Assembly (NCBI GenBank): GCA_044227095.1
Contig: JBGAFV010000001.1
Span: 5,119,734 to 5,183,733, forward strand
Direction: 5' to 3'
Length of the DNA: 64,000 nucleotides
Origin: JACMLD01 sp044227095
GTDB lineage: Bacteria; Bacteroidota; Bacteroidia; Chitinophagales; Chitinophagaceae
The translations under genes and the position numbers were made by a program. This document shows, in pieces, positions 1 through 8,461 of this stretch. The notes under the pieces were generated by a model. That model did no database searches and had not been told where the DNA came from. It saw only the letters and a program-made list of their open reading frames with translations. Numbering within the stretch: the first letter of the stretch is position 1; each line of letters begins with the position of its first letter.

Positions 1-1
1 A

Positions 2-619
2 AAATCTATTTCAATAGTTATTCATTTTCAAAAAGACTTTTTAGGAAAAGATTTTTTTCTTGCACCAGAAATGAAACGTATCCTTCATTTGCTCAACAAT
101 AGTCAATACGGTATACAGTTTACCGGCAATACCATTTTAATTCAGCATAAGATGAAAGATTTGTTACATGAGCAGGATGCATTTAAAAAACTTTTTTTAA
201 TGCTTGATGTGCTAAATGAACTTTCTGCCAGCAGAGAATATACTTTACTTGAAAAACAAAATACCCAAACCGCTTTTCCTTTTAATGAAAAAGAAAGAAT
301 ACATACAGCTATGGGATATATTGTAGACAATTTTAAAAATAATATTTCGCTAAAAGTTGTTGCTGCGCTGGTTAATATGACGCCTGAAGCTTTCTGCAAA
401 TATTTTAAAAAAATAAGCAGGAAAACTTTTATTGAAGTGGTGAACGATTACCGCATAGATTTTGCAATTGGCCAGCTCATAAATACAGAAAAATCTATTG
501 TACAAATTGGGTTTGATAGCGGGTTTAACGATATCTCCAATTTCTATAAAACTTTTAAACACCGTACAAAGCTCAGCCCTCTTGGTTATCGAAAAAATTT
601 TGTAAGCCAGGTAAAATAA
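2..619 (+). CDS. AraC-family transcriptional regulator, C-terminal part (5' end outside window)
   Basis: The reading frame is open to the left edge: the codons before the first ATG (71) encode a stretch (HFQKDFLGKDFF...APEMKRI) typical of the linker before the HTH in Bacteroidota AraC regulators, so the gene begins upstream of the window. About 205 residues are visible. The last ~100 form the two helix-turn-helix units, with the usual second-helix signature (QIGFDSGFNDISNFYKTFK) and the closing SPLGYRK motif. The cupin-like sensor domain is presumably in the missing part. The product would be a cytoplasmic DNA-binding regulator; the target is unknown. It converges on the response regulator gene with only 8 bases between the stops. 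Confidence 0.85.
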   Translation, partial: KSISIVIHFQKDFLGKDFFLAPEMKRILHLLNNSQYGIQFTGNTILIQHKMKDLLHEQDAFKKLFLMLDVLNELSASREYTLLEKQNTQTAFPFNEKERIHTAMGYIVDNFKNNISLKVVAALVNMTPEAFCKYFKKISRKTFIEVVNDYRIDFAIGQLINTEKSIVQIGFDSGFNDISNFYKTFKHRTKLSPLGYRKNFVSQVK

Positions 620-627
620 TTTTTTAA

Positions 628-1014
628 TTACGCCTGTACAAACCTGTATATTTTTTCTTTGATGGCATTTACATTAAATGGCTTGCGTACATAATCGTCT
701 GCACCACATGTTTGGGCAATATAATCAATGTTATCGTTTGCAGAAATCATTATAACGGGAATGGTTGATGTTTTATCATATTCTTTCAGCTTCTTGCAAA
801 TATCTCCGCCAGATATTCCATCCATCGTTATATCAAGAAGTATAATATCCGGATGACCATCTACGGCCATTTGCATAATCCCATTGCCATTAAGGGAAAG
901 TTGAACATCAAATCCAGCTTGCTGCAACTGCATTTTCACCAGTTGCAGCAAGTCATTATCGTCGTCGGCCACCAGTACTATCTTCTTTTGAGTGTTTACA
1001 TTCCTTTCATTCAT
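628..1014 (-). CDS. Single-domain response regulator (CheY-like receiver)
   Basis: This is a 128-residue stand-alone receiver domain. Visible landmarks are the acidic cluster D17-D18-D19, the phospho-acceptor D61 (in IILLDITMDG), the S/T switch region (VIMISAN, ~S91) and the conserved lysine K111 in YVRKPFN. There is no output domain, so it must act through protein contact or in a phosphorelay. No histidine kinase is encoded nearby. A perfect palindrome about 90 bases upstream of the start codon could be its operator. Family assignment is secure; the pathway is unknown. Confidence 0.9.
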   Translation of the reverse strand: MNERNVNTQKKIVLVADDDNDLLQLVKMQLQQAGFDVQLSLNGNGIMQMAVDGHPDIILLDITMDGISGGDICKKLKEYDKTSTIPVIMISANDNIDYIAQTCGADDYVRKPFNVNAIKEKIYRFVQA

Positions 1015-1102
1015 ACGATAAAATTAAAAGTTATACCTGCAGTATATCAATAATAAAGCCATAGCATACTAGAGGGAATTTTCACAACAGGATTATCACA
1101 AA

Positions 1103-1117
1103 TGATGACGGTCATCA
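1103..1117. promoter_or_regulatory. Perfect 7-1-7 palindrome, candidate operator
   Basis: TGATGACGGTCATCA is a perfect inverted repeat around one central G. It lies in the 246-bp gap upstream of the minus-strand receiver gene, 89-103 bases before its start codon. The half-site resembles Crp/Fnr-type half-sites, but which protein binds it cannot be told from the sequence. Confidence 0.4.
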
Positions 1118-1260
1118 CCGTTTCAGCTTTAAATCAAACTGGGCAGCCGTATTATATCTTTTTTAGTTGATTACATGGAGAGAACTGAGAGTAAAATATT
1201 CCACAAAAAGTTTGGAAAAAATTACATGAAGCTGTTGGCTTGGGTTTGTTGTACCTATGG

Positions 1261-2610
1261 CTAAGAACCGGGTTGGGACTGTTGCGCAGCCGTTTTCCAG
1301 GTATAAATTCTTTTTATTGATGTATTCTTTTTTAGCTTCTCAATACCATCATTTGTTATTTTGGTTTCATTAAGATTTACTGCTTCCAGATGGGTTAATG
1401 AAACCAGCTGTTCAGTTATATTATCGGAAACAGCATTATCATCAAGTCTTAATTTTTCAATATTGGTAAAAGCATGCAGGAAATCGAGATCTTTATCAGT
1501 AAAACTATTGCCAGAAAGGTTTAGCCAAACAATATTTTTTGCAATAAGCTTCAGATCTTCTTTTAGATCGGTTATTTTTTTTCCTGAACCTGCAGGTAAA
1601 GTCACATCGAGCATAACCGGTTTTTGTAGCATATACCTAACCGTTAGCCCATTGTTTCGAAGCCTTTCAATTACTGCTTTATCTGCTGTTGGTGGAATAT
1701 CAGGATTAACTTGCTGTCCAATTGCACTGGAATCATTGTCTGGTAAAGTTTTGCTTAAGCCGAGATAAAGCGCTATCCTGGGTTTAATTGTTGCACTGTC
1801 TTTAAACGCAGCAATTGATTTTCCTTCCGTAGCATTTGCTTTTTCAATCCACCAGCGTATAATTTCCACTTCGTTTTTCGTCAGTGGCGTTTTACCATCT
1901 GCCGGCATGTATTCTTCATTATCCGGATCTAGTGTTATTCTTTTAAACAATTCACTTTCTGATAATTTGCCGGGCGTTATTGCTGCCCCGTGTTTGCCGC
2001 CTTTTAATAGCGCCGCCAATGTTTTTACTGATAATTTTCCTTTTAGCTTTCCAGCCTGATGACATTGACCACAGCGACTTATCAACATAGGTTGTACAAC
2101 GTCTTCAAAAATCATAGCGTTCTCAACATTGGATGGCCGCGGCCTTTTTTCTTCTGTTAGTGTTTCTATAGAAAGATAATTGCTGCCATGCGTAAGCGTT
2201 CCGCCCTGGTGGCCGGCATAACTTACCAGCAATACTAACGCAATAAATAAAACAGAAAACAATTTACGCGGAACCTTAAGCAACAACTTTCCTTTATTTG
2301 TAGTAATAAAAAATAACAGCCCCGCAACAAGCGTAAGCACAATACCCGAAACCATATGGATATTCAATGTATCTTCATCGTACCCACCGGCTAACGATAA
2401 TATATAACCTAAAATACAGGCGGCAAATGCTGCAATAAATCCTGCAAATAAAGTAAAAGATACAGCAGGTTTCAGGTAGGCATATTTGCTATGATAAGAA
2501 AGCAGATCAAAAATCATAGCCAGCAATAAAAAGCCAATGGGCAAATGCACTACCAAAGGATGCAAATGCCCTAAAAAACCAGGAATATCAAGAAGAATTA
2601 TTTTATGCAC
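1261..2610 (-). CDS. Membrane-anchored c-type cytochrome with leucine-rich repeats (DUF2231-like/PSCyt1/LRR)
   Basis: The 449-residue protein has three parts. Residues ~10-135 hold about four hydrophobic helices with histidines (HLHPLVVHLPIGF), as in DUF2231-type membrane domains. Residues ~165-255 are a planctomycete-type cytochrome c domain with haem motif C180-G-Q-C183-H184 and a probable axial Met in EEYMPADGK (~M235). Residues ~335-445 are four or so leucine-rich repeats (IVWLNLSGNSFTDKDLDFL and similar). It probably sits in the inner membrane with haem and LRR in the periplasm. It is the last gene of the block starting at 10450 and follows the DUF1501 gene after a 263-bp gap that holds only repeat-like debris, so it may have its own promoter. 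Biochemical role unknown. Confidence 0.8.
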   Translation of the reverse strand: MHKIILLDIPGFLGHLHPLVVHLPIGFLLLAMIFDLLSYHSKYAYLKPAVSFTLFAGFIAAFAACILGYILSLAGGYDEDTLNIHMVSGIVLTLVAGLLFFITTNKGKLLLKVPRKLFSVLFIALVLLVSYAGHQGGTLTHGSNYLSIETLTEEKRPRPSNVENAMIFEDVVQPMLISRCGQCHQAGKLKGKLSVKTLAALLKGGKHGAAITPGKLSESELFKRITLDPDNEEYMPADGKTPLTKNEVEIIRWWIEKANATEGKSIAAFKDSATIKPRIALYLGLSKTLPDNDSSAIGQQVNPDIPPTADKAVIERLRNNGLTVRYMLQKPVMLDVTLPAGSGKKITDLKEDLKLIAKNIVWLNLSGNSFTDKDLDFLHAFTNIEKLRLDDNAVSDNITEQLVSLTHLEAVNLNETKITNDGIEKLKKNTSIKRIYTWKTAAQQSQPGS

Positions 2611-2873
2611 GTTTAATAAAAAGTTTGATTGCTGTTCTCCAGCATTTGTTCTTTGGTGATCATTGTTGTGTCACTCACTTGTACTACAAATCTTTGTTGA
2701 TCTTTTACATAGAGGAAAAGGAGTTTTTCGCAGAGCAGGAGCCGTTTTCATCCTATTCAACCCACTAATCCTGTAAATCATGGTTCAGACAATCTTAAAA
2801 ATCTGCTCAATCTGCGTTCTATTGTCTTAACGCCGTGGTTGGTGCCCCCACCGACCAATAAAGCTTAAAGCAA

Positions 2874-4391
2874 TCACGATAAAACACCCTTCACTACTTT
2901 ACCATGCACATCGGTTAACCGAAATCTTCTCCCTTGAAATTTATACACTAGTCTTTCATGATCAATTCCCATAAGGTGCATCAGCGTTGCCTGGAAATCG
3001 TGCACATGCACGGGGTCTTTAATAATATTGTAACTGAAATCATCGGTTTCACCATAAGTAGTTCCGGCCTGCACACCTGCACCTGCCATCCACATGGTAA
3101 AGCAACGGGGATGATGATCCCGGCCATAATCATCCGCAGTTAATTTTCCCTGCGAGTAAACAGTACGTCCAAATTCACCACCCCAAACTACCAATGTATC
3201 TTCCAGCAGCCCTCTTCTTTTTAAATCTTTTATTAGCGCTGCTGTAGCCTGGTCAGTTACTTTGCATTGTTCTGTTATTCCTTTTGGCAAACCTCCATGC
3301 TGATCCCAACCCTGGTGGTACAACTGAACAAACTTTACATCTTTCTCCAGTAATTTTCTTGCCAATATACAATTTGCTGCATACGTTCCCGGGTCGCGGC
3401 TACCGGGGCCATACATATCAAACACATCATCCGGCTCTTTTGATATATCCATAACTTCAGGAACAGATGTCTGCATGCGGTATGCCATTTCGTATTGCGC
3501 AATGCGGGCCTCTACTTCAGGATCGCCATAAGCTTCATTCTGCAATTGATTTAGTTTGGTAAGATAGTCAAGCATTTCTTTTCTATCTGCTCCATCATAT
3601 CCATCTGGGTTATTGAGGAACAACACAGGATCTTTCCCTGACCTGAATTGAACGCCCTGGTATTTGGATGGTAAAAATCCATTGCCCCATAACCTTGCAT
3701 ACAATGGCTGATCCTTCTGTCCGTTTTTAGAAACCAGCACAATAAACGAAGGAAGATTTTTATTGTCAGATCCCAAACCATAACTAAGCCATGAACCAAT
3801 AGAAGGCCGGCCTGGCAACTGGCTGCCCGTTTGAAAAAATGTAATGGCAGGATCATGGTTAATCGCTTCCGAATACAAAGATTTTACAATGCACAAATCG
3901 TCTACTACTTCTGCTGTATGTGGCAATAATTCGCTCACCCATGTTTTGTTTTTTCCAAACTGGTTAAATTTAAAAATAGAAGGTGCTATTGGTAAAATGC
4001 TCTGGCTGGCACTCATGCCCGTAAGCCGCTGGCCTTTGCGAACAGAATCTGGCAAAGCCTGACCCATCATATTGGCAAGACCAGGTTTGTAATCAAATGT
4101 TTCAAATTGCGATGGCCCGCCGCTCATAAACAAATACACTATTCTTTTTGCTTTAGGCGCAAAATGAGGAATGGCACGCAGCATTTCTTCTTCAAAATTT
4201 GCTGTGTTATTTTCTGTCAATGGCTTGTTGGTGTTTCCAAAAAGATGATGAACACCCAACAGTGATCCTGTGGCCAATGCACCCAGGCCCAAAGAAGTTC
4301 TGATTAGAAAATTACGCCTGTCGAGGCGCTTGTTCAGCTTTTCAAAATCTTCTGTGTGCAACCTGAAACCTTCATTGTGATGATGTGACAT
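2874..4391 (-). CDS. DUF1501 protein, Tat-exported, sulfatase/alkaline-phosphatase-like fold
   Basis: A 505-residue protein with an N-terminal twin-arginine signal (R25-R26-N-F-L followed by a hydrophobic stretch to ~residue 50), so it should be exported folded. The rest matches the DUF1501 family: VYLFMSGGPSQFETFDYKPG near residue 90, VVWGGEFGRTVYSQG near 405 and HHPRCFTMWMAGAG near 430. DUF1501 proteins belong to the alkaline-phosphatase-like superfamily but their substrate is not established. The gene starts 3 bases after the stop of the PSCyt1/DUF1549/DUF1553 gene. That pairing is typical of Planctomycetes and some Bacteroidota, and the two products very probably act together. Confidence 0.88.
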   Translation of the reverse strand: MSHHHNEGFRLHTEDFEKLNKRLDRRNFLIRTSLGLGALATGSLLGVHHLFGNTNKPLTENNTANFEEEMLRAIPHFAPKAKRIVYLFMSGGPSQFETFDYKPGLANMMGQALPDSVRKGQRLTGMSASQSILPIAPSIFKFNQFGKNKTWVSELLPHTAEVVDDLCIVKSLYSEAINHDPAITFFQTGSQLPGRPSIGSWLSYGLGSDNKNLPSFIVLVSKNGQKDQPLYARLWGNGFLPSKYQGVQFRSGKDPVLFLNNPDGYDGADRKEMLDYLTKLNQLQNEAYGDPEVEARIAQYEMAYRMQTSVPEVMDISKEPDDVFDMYGPGSRDPGTYAANCILARKLLEKDVKFVQLYHQGWDQHGGLPKGITEQCKVTDQATAALIKDLKRRGLLEDTLVVWGGEFGRTVYSQGKLTADDYGRDHHPRCFTMWMAGAGVQAGTTYGETDDFSYNIIKDPVHVHDFQATLMHLMGIDHERLVYKFQGRRFRLTDVHGKVVKGVLS

Positions 4392-4394
4392 ACA

Positions 4395-7300
4395 TTATCG
4401 TTTTGTTAAACAGGCATCTGAATTTAATATAGTACTGGCAACAACCGCATTAGCAGCTACCTGTAATGAATCAATATTTTTGGCAATTGTATACTCACCA
4501 GCATGCAGCCATCCCCTAGCTTTTGCCGGTTGTTCTTTAAATTTCTTTTCTTCTGTTTGCTGAAGCGCCATTAGCAGATCAATTTCTTTTTGCGAAGGCG
4601 ATCTTGCTGTAAGTTTTCTGTAAGCAGTAATAACTGCTTCACGTTTATCGTTTGTGCGGAGCATTTGTTCTCCTATAGCTTTAGCAGTTTCTGTAAATGT
4701 GGGATCGTTTAATGTAACCAACGCCTGCAATGGCGTGTTTGTTTTTTGCCTTCTTACCACACAATAACTTCTTGAAACGCCATCGAAAGTGGCCAAAGTA
4801 GGATTGGGTACCGATCGTTTTACAATTACGTACAGGCTTCTCCGGTATACAGCATCGCCAGAATCGCGGGTGTAACTTGTATTATTGATTTCCCAAAGCC
4901 CATCAGGCTGATATGGCTTAACACTTTTACCACCGATTTTTTTATTTAACAACCCACTTGCCTGTAAAGCATTGTCGCGGATCATTTCTGCAGACATCCT
5001 GCCTGAAGGCCCGCGAGCCAGCAACCTGTTCTCCGGATCTTTTTCCATTAGATCTTTTGAAGCCTGTGATGCCTGCCTGTATGCAGCAGACATTACAATC
5101 AGCTTATTCAGTTTCTTTATATCCCAACCAGATTCCCTAAAAGAAACTGCTAACCAATCCAGCAATTGCGGATGACTTGGCATCTCACCCTGGTTGCCAA
5201 AATCTTCAGCTGTTTTTACAAGACCAGTTCCAAAAAAATTCTGCCACAGCCTGTTCACTTCTACCCTTGCAGTTAAAGGATGATTTTCATTGGTAAGCCA
5301 TTGCGCAAGCCCATACCTGTTCTTTGGAAAATTTGCAGGAAAAGGTAATATTGCAGCAGGTGTATTGGGAAAAACTTCATCGCCCGGCATATTGTAATTG
5401 CCACGCTGAAGCACATACGTTTTTTTGGGCGTTGTCATTTCCTGCATCACCATCAACTCCTGCACATTAGCCGTAGAGTCAGACAATTCATGCCGCAAAC
5501 CCTGTAATTTCTTTTCTTCTCTTTGTAACACCGGGTTAATTGCAGAGAGATAATATGCTTTTAGGGCGGTTGTAGTTTCTTCAGTCAAATTTGTTCCAAC
5601 AATATTTGCCCAGGAAGTTTTACCAGCCAGTATGCCTGCCTCAAAAGCAGTAAGTGCACGGTTATAAACAACTATATCATCAGCCTTACCTCCTTTAAAA
5701 CCAGATCCGCGCCACCAACCCCCTATTTGCAAGCCGGGTTCTGTTTTGCCACCAAACATAATGTCCTTCTGCAGTTGATCCATTGTTGTCTCCATGTTCA
5801 TTATACTACCGTTAAGGTATAACCGTAAACCTTCTGCTTTAGAAGAACCATCGTAAGTAATGGTAAGTTGTATCCATTCATCCCGTGGTACATCAGCCGT
5901 TGATATTTTGGTAATGGCATTAGAAGGAGCTGTATGCGCCATATTCAATTCAAACCTGTTGTTTCTTATCATCAAATGATAACCCCGGTAATTGTACAAC
6001 CGCTCTGCATTGCCCTTGTGCAGTATTACAGCTTCTTTTAAATTTTGTGGAATATTTATCCAAACACCGATGCTAAACGGATCAGATTTACTGAACACAC
6101 CGGCTTGTCCAAGATCCAGCCACGTATCACCAGTAAGTACAAGTGCCTTTCCATTGTTATGTGTTTCAAAAACAGGTGCATCGCCCGGCTGACCGGTTTC
6201 TCTTTTCATAACACCAGTTTGCTTTACATTAACGCTATTTTTTAAAGACCCGTTTTCAAAACTGTATTGCGCCTGCAGGTTTGATTGTGGAATTTTTTCG
6301 TTTGCCAGTTTTTTATACCCTCCTGTTTGCATCCATTTTTCAAAATCAGGAATAGCTGCTGCTTTTGCATTGTCAATTACTTTTTGCTGAACTGCAATGT
6401 TATTATTAATGAACTGCAGGATCTTTTCTTTCTCGGCAGAAGGCAACATTAATGTAGGCGAGGGCATTGCATCATCCCATGATATTTGCCCAGCTTCCTT
6501 TACGTTATTGAAGAAACTAAACAGCTCATAATAATTTTTTTGAGAGATAGGATCGAACTTATGATCGTGGCATTTTGCACAACCAACAGACAAACCCATA
6601 AATGCATCGCCAAATGTATTGGTACGATCTACTACATACTCTGCCTGGTATTCTTCTTCAATAATACCGCCTTCCATATTTTGCTGATGGTTGCGGTTAA
6701 ATGCAGTAGCAATGATCATGTCTTTTGTTGGATGCGGCATTAGATCGCCTGCAAGTTGCCATTGAATAAAAGTTGAATAAGGCATGTTGCTGTTAAAAGC
6801 ATTAATCACCCAATCACGATAAGGCGACATATCACGCAACCTGTCTACAGTATATCCATGTGAATCAGCAAAGCGGGCAAGATCCAGCCAATCTACTGCC
6901 ATCTTTTCTCCATATTGCGGAGAAGCCAGCAACCTGTCAACCTGTTTTTCATATGCATTAGCCGAATTGTCTTTCAGAAAATTATCTGTTTCTTCTATTG
7001 TTGGCGCAAGACCGGTGAGATCTAATGATACACGGCGCAGCAAAGTTTCTTTGTCTGCTTCTTTGGATGGCGATAATTTTTCTTCTTCCAGTTTGCTGAA
7101 AATAAAATTATCAATTGGGTTTATTATTCTTGCCTCTTCTTTTACTTTTGGAACAGCCGCCTTTACAGGTTTTACAAATGCCCAATGCGGCTTATATACG
7201 GCACCATCTTCTATCCATTTAATAAGAATAGCTTTTTCTTTGGCTGTAAGTGTTAAATGAGATTTTGGCTCCGGCATCATGTATTGCGGATCTGTAGATA

Positions 7301-7610
7301 CAATACGATGATAAAACTCGCTGCCACGCAAGCTTCCCGGTTTAATGGCAACCTTACCGGGGTTTTCAGGAAGTTCTGCAAATGCAGATGAATCCTGATC
7401 AAGCCTTAAGCCGGCTTTCTGCTTAGCCTTATCAGGCCCGTGGCATGAAAAACATTTATCGGCCAGAATCGGTTTTACATGTACGTTATAATCTAGCGAA
7501 GCAGGCAAATCTTTGTAAGCAACCTTTATATCTTCTGGCAATGCCGGGGCGCAGGATGGCAGGCATGCGGCAACAGCAATCATTAGCAGCACAATAAGAA
7601 AACAACGCAT
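4395..7610 (-). CDS. PSCyt1-DUF1549-LamG-DUF1553 haem lipoprotein
   Basis: A 1071-residue protein with a lipoprotein-type signal (cysteine ~C20 in LPSCAP). Domains in order: planctomycete cytochrome c domain (~38-140) with haem motif C53-F-S-C56-H57 and a Met-rich loop YMMPEPKS; DUF1549 (~160-370) with a second haem motif C344-A-K-C347-H348 in the family signature CAKCHDHKFDPI; a LamG/concanavalin-like domain (~445-660) that may bind glycans; and DUF1553 (~775-1035, with RLWQNFFGTGLVKTAEDFG and GPSGRMSAEMIRDNAL). Family function is unknown; the haems suggest electron transfer or oxidative chemistry on an extracellular substrate. It lies immediately upstream of the DUF1501 gene on the same strand. 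Confidence 0.88.
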   Translation of the reverse strand: MRCFLIVLLMIAVAACLPSCAPALPEDIKVAYKDLPASLDYNVHVKPILADKCFSCHGPDKAKQKAGLRLDQDSSAFAELPENPGKVAIKPGSLRGSEFYHRIVSTDPQYMMPEPKSHLTLTAKEKAILIKWIEDGAVYKPHWAFVKPVKAAVPKVKEEARIINPIDNFIFSKLEEEKLSPSKEADKETLLRRVSLDLTGLAPTIEETDNFLKDNSANAYEKQVDRLLASPQYGEKMAVDWLDLARFADSHGYTVDRLRDMSPYRDWVINAFNSNMPYSTFIQWQLAGDLMPHPTKDMIIATAFNRNHQQNMEGGIIEEEYQAEYVVDRTNTFGDAFMGLSVGCAKCHDHKFDPISQKNYYELFSFFNNVKEAGQISWDDAMPSPTLMLPSAEKEKILQFINNNIAVQQKVIDNAKAAAIPDFEKWMQTGGYKKLANEKIPQSNLQAQYSFENGSLKNSVNVKQTGVMKRETGQPGDAPVFETHNNGKALVLTGDTWLDLGQAGVFSKSDPFSIGVWINIPQNLKEAVILHKGNAERLYNYRGYHLMIRNNRFELNMAHTAPSNAITKISTADVPRDEWIQLTITYDGSSKAEGLRLYLNGSIMNMETTMDQLQKDIMFGGKTEPGLQIGGWWRGSGFKGGKADDIVVYNRALTAFEAGILAGKTSWANIVGTNLTEETTTALKAYYLSAINPVLQREEKKLQGLRHELSDSTANVQELMVMQEMTTPKKTYVLQRGNYNMPGDEVFPNTPAAILPFPANFPKNRYGLAQWLTNENHPLTARVEVNRLWQNFFGTGLVKTAEDFGNQGEMPSHPQLLDWLAVSFRESGWDIKKLNKLIVMSAAYRQASQASKDLMEKDPENRLLARGPSGRMSAEMIRDNALQASGLLNKKIGGKSVKPYQPDGLWEINNTSYTRDSGDAVYRRSLYVIVKRSVPNPTLATFDGVSRSYCVVRRQKTNTPLQALVTLNDPTFTETAKAIGEQMLRTNDKREAVITAYRKLTARSPSQKEIDLLMALQQTEEKKFKEQPAKARGWLHAGEYTIAKNIDSLQVAANAVVASTILNSDACLTKR

Positions 7611-7679
7611 TAGAAGAAGTTTATCAAATGGTGCTTAAATGTACGAAATATACTTGCAGGAATATGTTAGCAGTGGATC

Positions 7680-8447
7680 TTACAAATACTTCTTTAAAAA
7701 TTTAAGCCTGGTACTTGTTTGTTTAATCCATTCCCTTGCCATTAGCTCATGGCCTGGAACAGTTGGATGTATGCCATCCCAAATCCAGTATTCAATTGGC
7801 GCTTTTGCAATGGCTTTATCATATACAGCGGGGTAATCAACCACTACCGCATTAAAATCTTTAGCGAGTGTTTTTACTTTTTCTGCCCTTTGTAAAGCGC
7901 CGTCTTTCCATTGCTCCCAGTTTTCTTTTCTTTTACCAACCGGGTAAACAAAAGGAATACCAAGCACAAAAACAATATCGGGGTTACCTGTCTTTACATC
8001 TTCCAGTAATTTTCTGTACACAGTCTCAAAAGCATCAACCGACTGGGCGTTAGGTTTGTTTTCTACTGTTGCTGCGGTATCATTAATGCCAATTAAAACA
8101 CTAAGCACATCGGGCTTAATATCCAATGTATCTGTTTGCCACCTTTTTTGCAAATCAATAATTGTATTGCCACTTACGCCGCGGTTATAAAATTGATATC
8201 CTGCCGAAGGGAAATCGGCCCCTACCCTGCTTGCCACGCTAAAAGCATAACCATGCCCCATTATATGATTTGGATCCAGGTTGCGGCCACGGTTGCCATC
8301 TGTAATAGAATCTCCCTGGAAAAGAAATACAAGTTTGTCTTTATCTGCATTTTCGGTTACACCTGCCTGTAATGATAAAACCGGCAAACCAGTTGTAAGT
8401 ACAGTAGCAGTGGCAATAAACTTTCTGCGTGAAAAATTTGTCATCAT
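7680..8447 (-). CDS. SGNH/GDSL hydrolase, Tat-exported
   Basis: The start is placed at one of two adjacent ATGs (8447 or 8444). A longer frame to 8498 would overlap the upstream gene, whereas these starts give a clean twin-arginine signal (MTNFSRRKFIATATV). The ~255-residue product carries the SGNH blocks: FQGDSITDGNRG (catalytic Ser), NRGVSGNTI (Gly), LIGINDT (Asn) and WDGIHPTVPGH (Asp/His). It is probably an esterase acting on acetylated carbohydrate. It follows the PI-PLC-like gene after 14 bases and precedes the DUF1553 gene by 69 bases on the same strand, consistent with one operon. Confidence 0.87.
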   Translation of the reverse strand: MMTNFSRRKFIATATVLTTGLPVLSLQAGVTENADKDKLVFLFQGDSITDGNRGRNLDPNHIMGHGYAFSVASRVGADFPSAGYQFYNRGVSGNTIIDLQKRWQTDTLDIKPDVLSVLIGINDTAATVENKPNAQSVDAFETVYRKLLEDVKTGNPDIVFVLGIPFVYPVGKRKENWEQWKDGALQRAEKVKTLAKDFNAVVVDYPAVYDKAIAKAPIEYWIWDGIHPTVPGHELMAREWIKQTSTRLKFLKKYL

Positions 8448-8461
8448 TAATCCAGGTGTGG

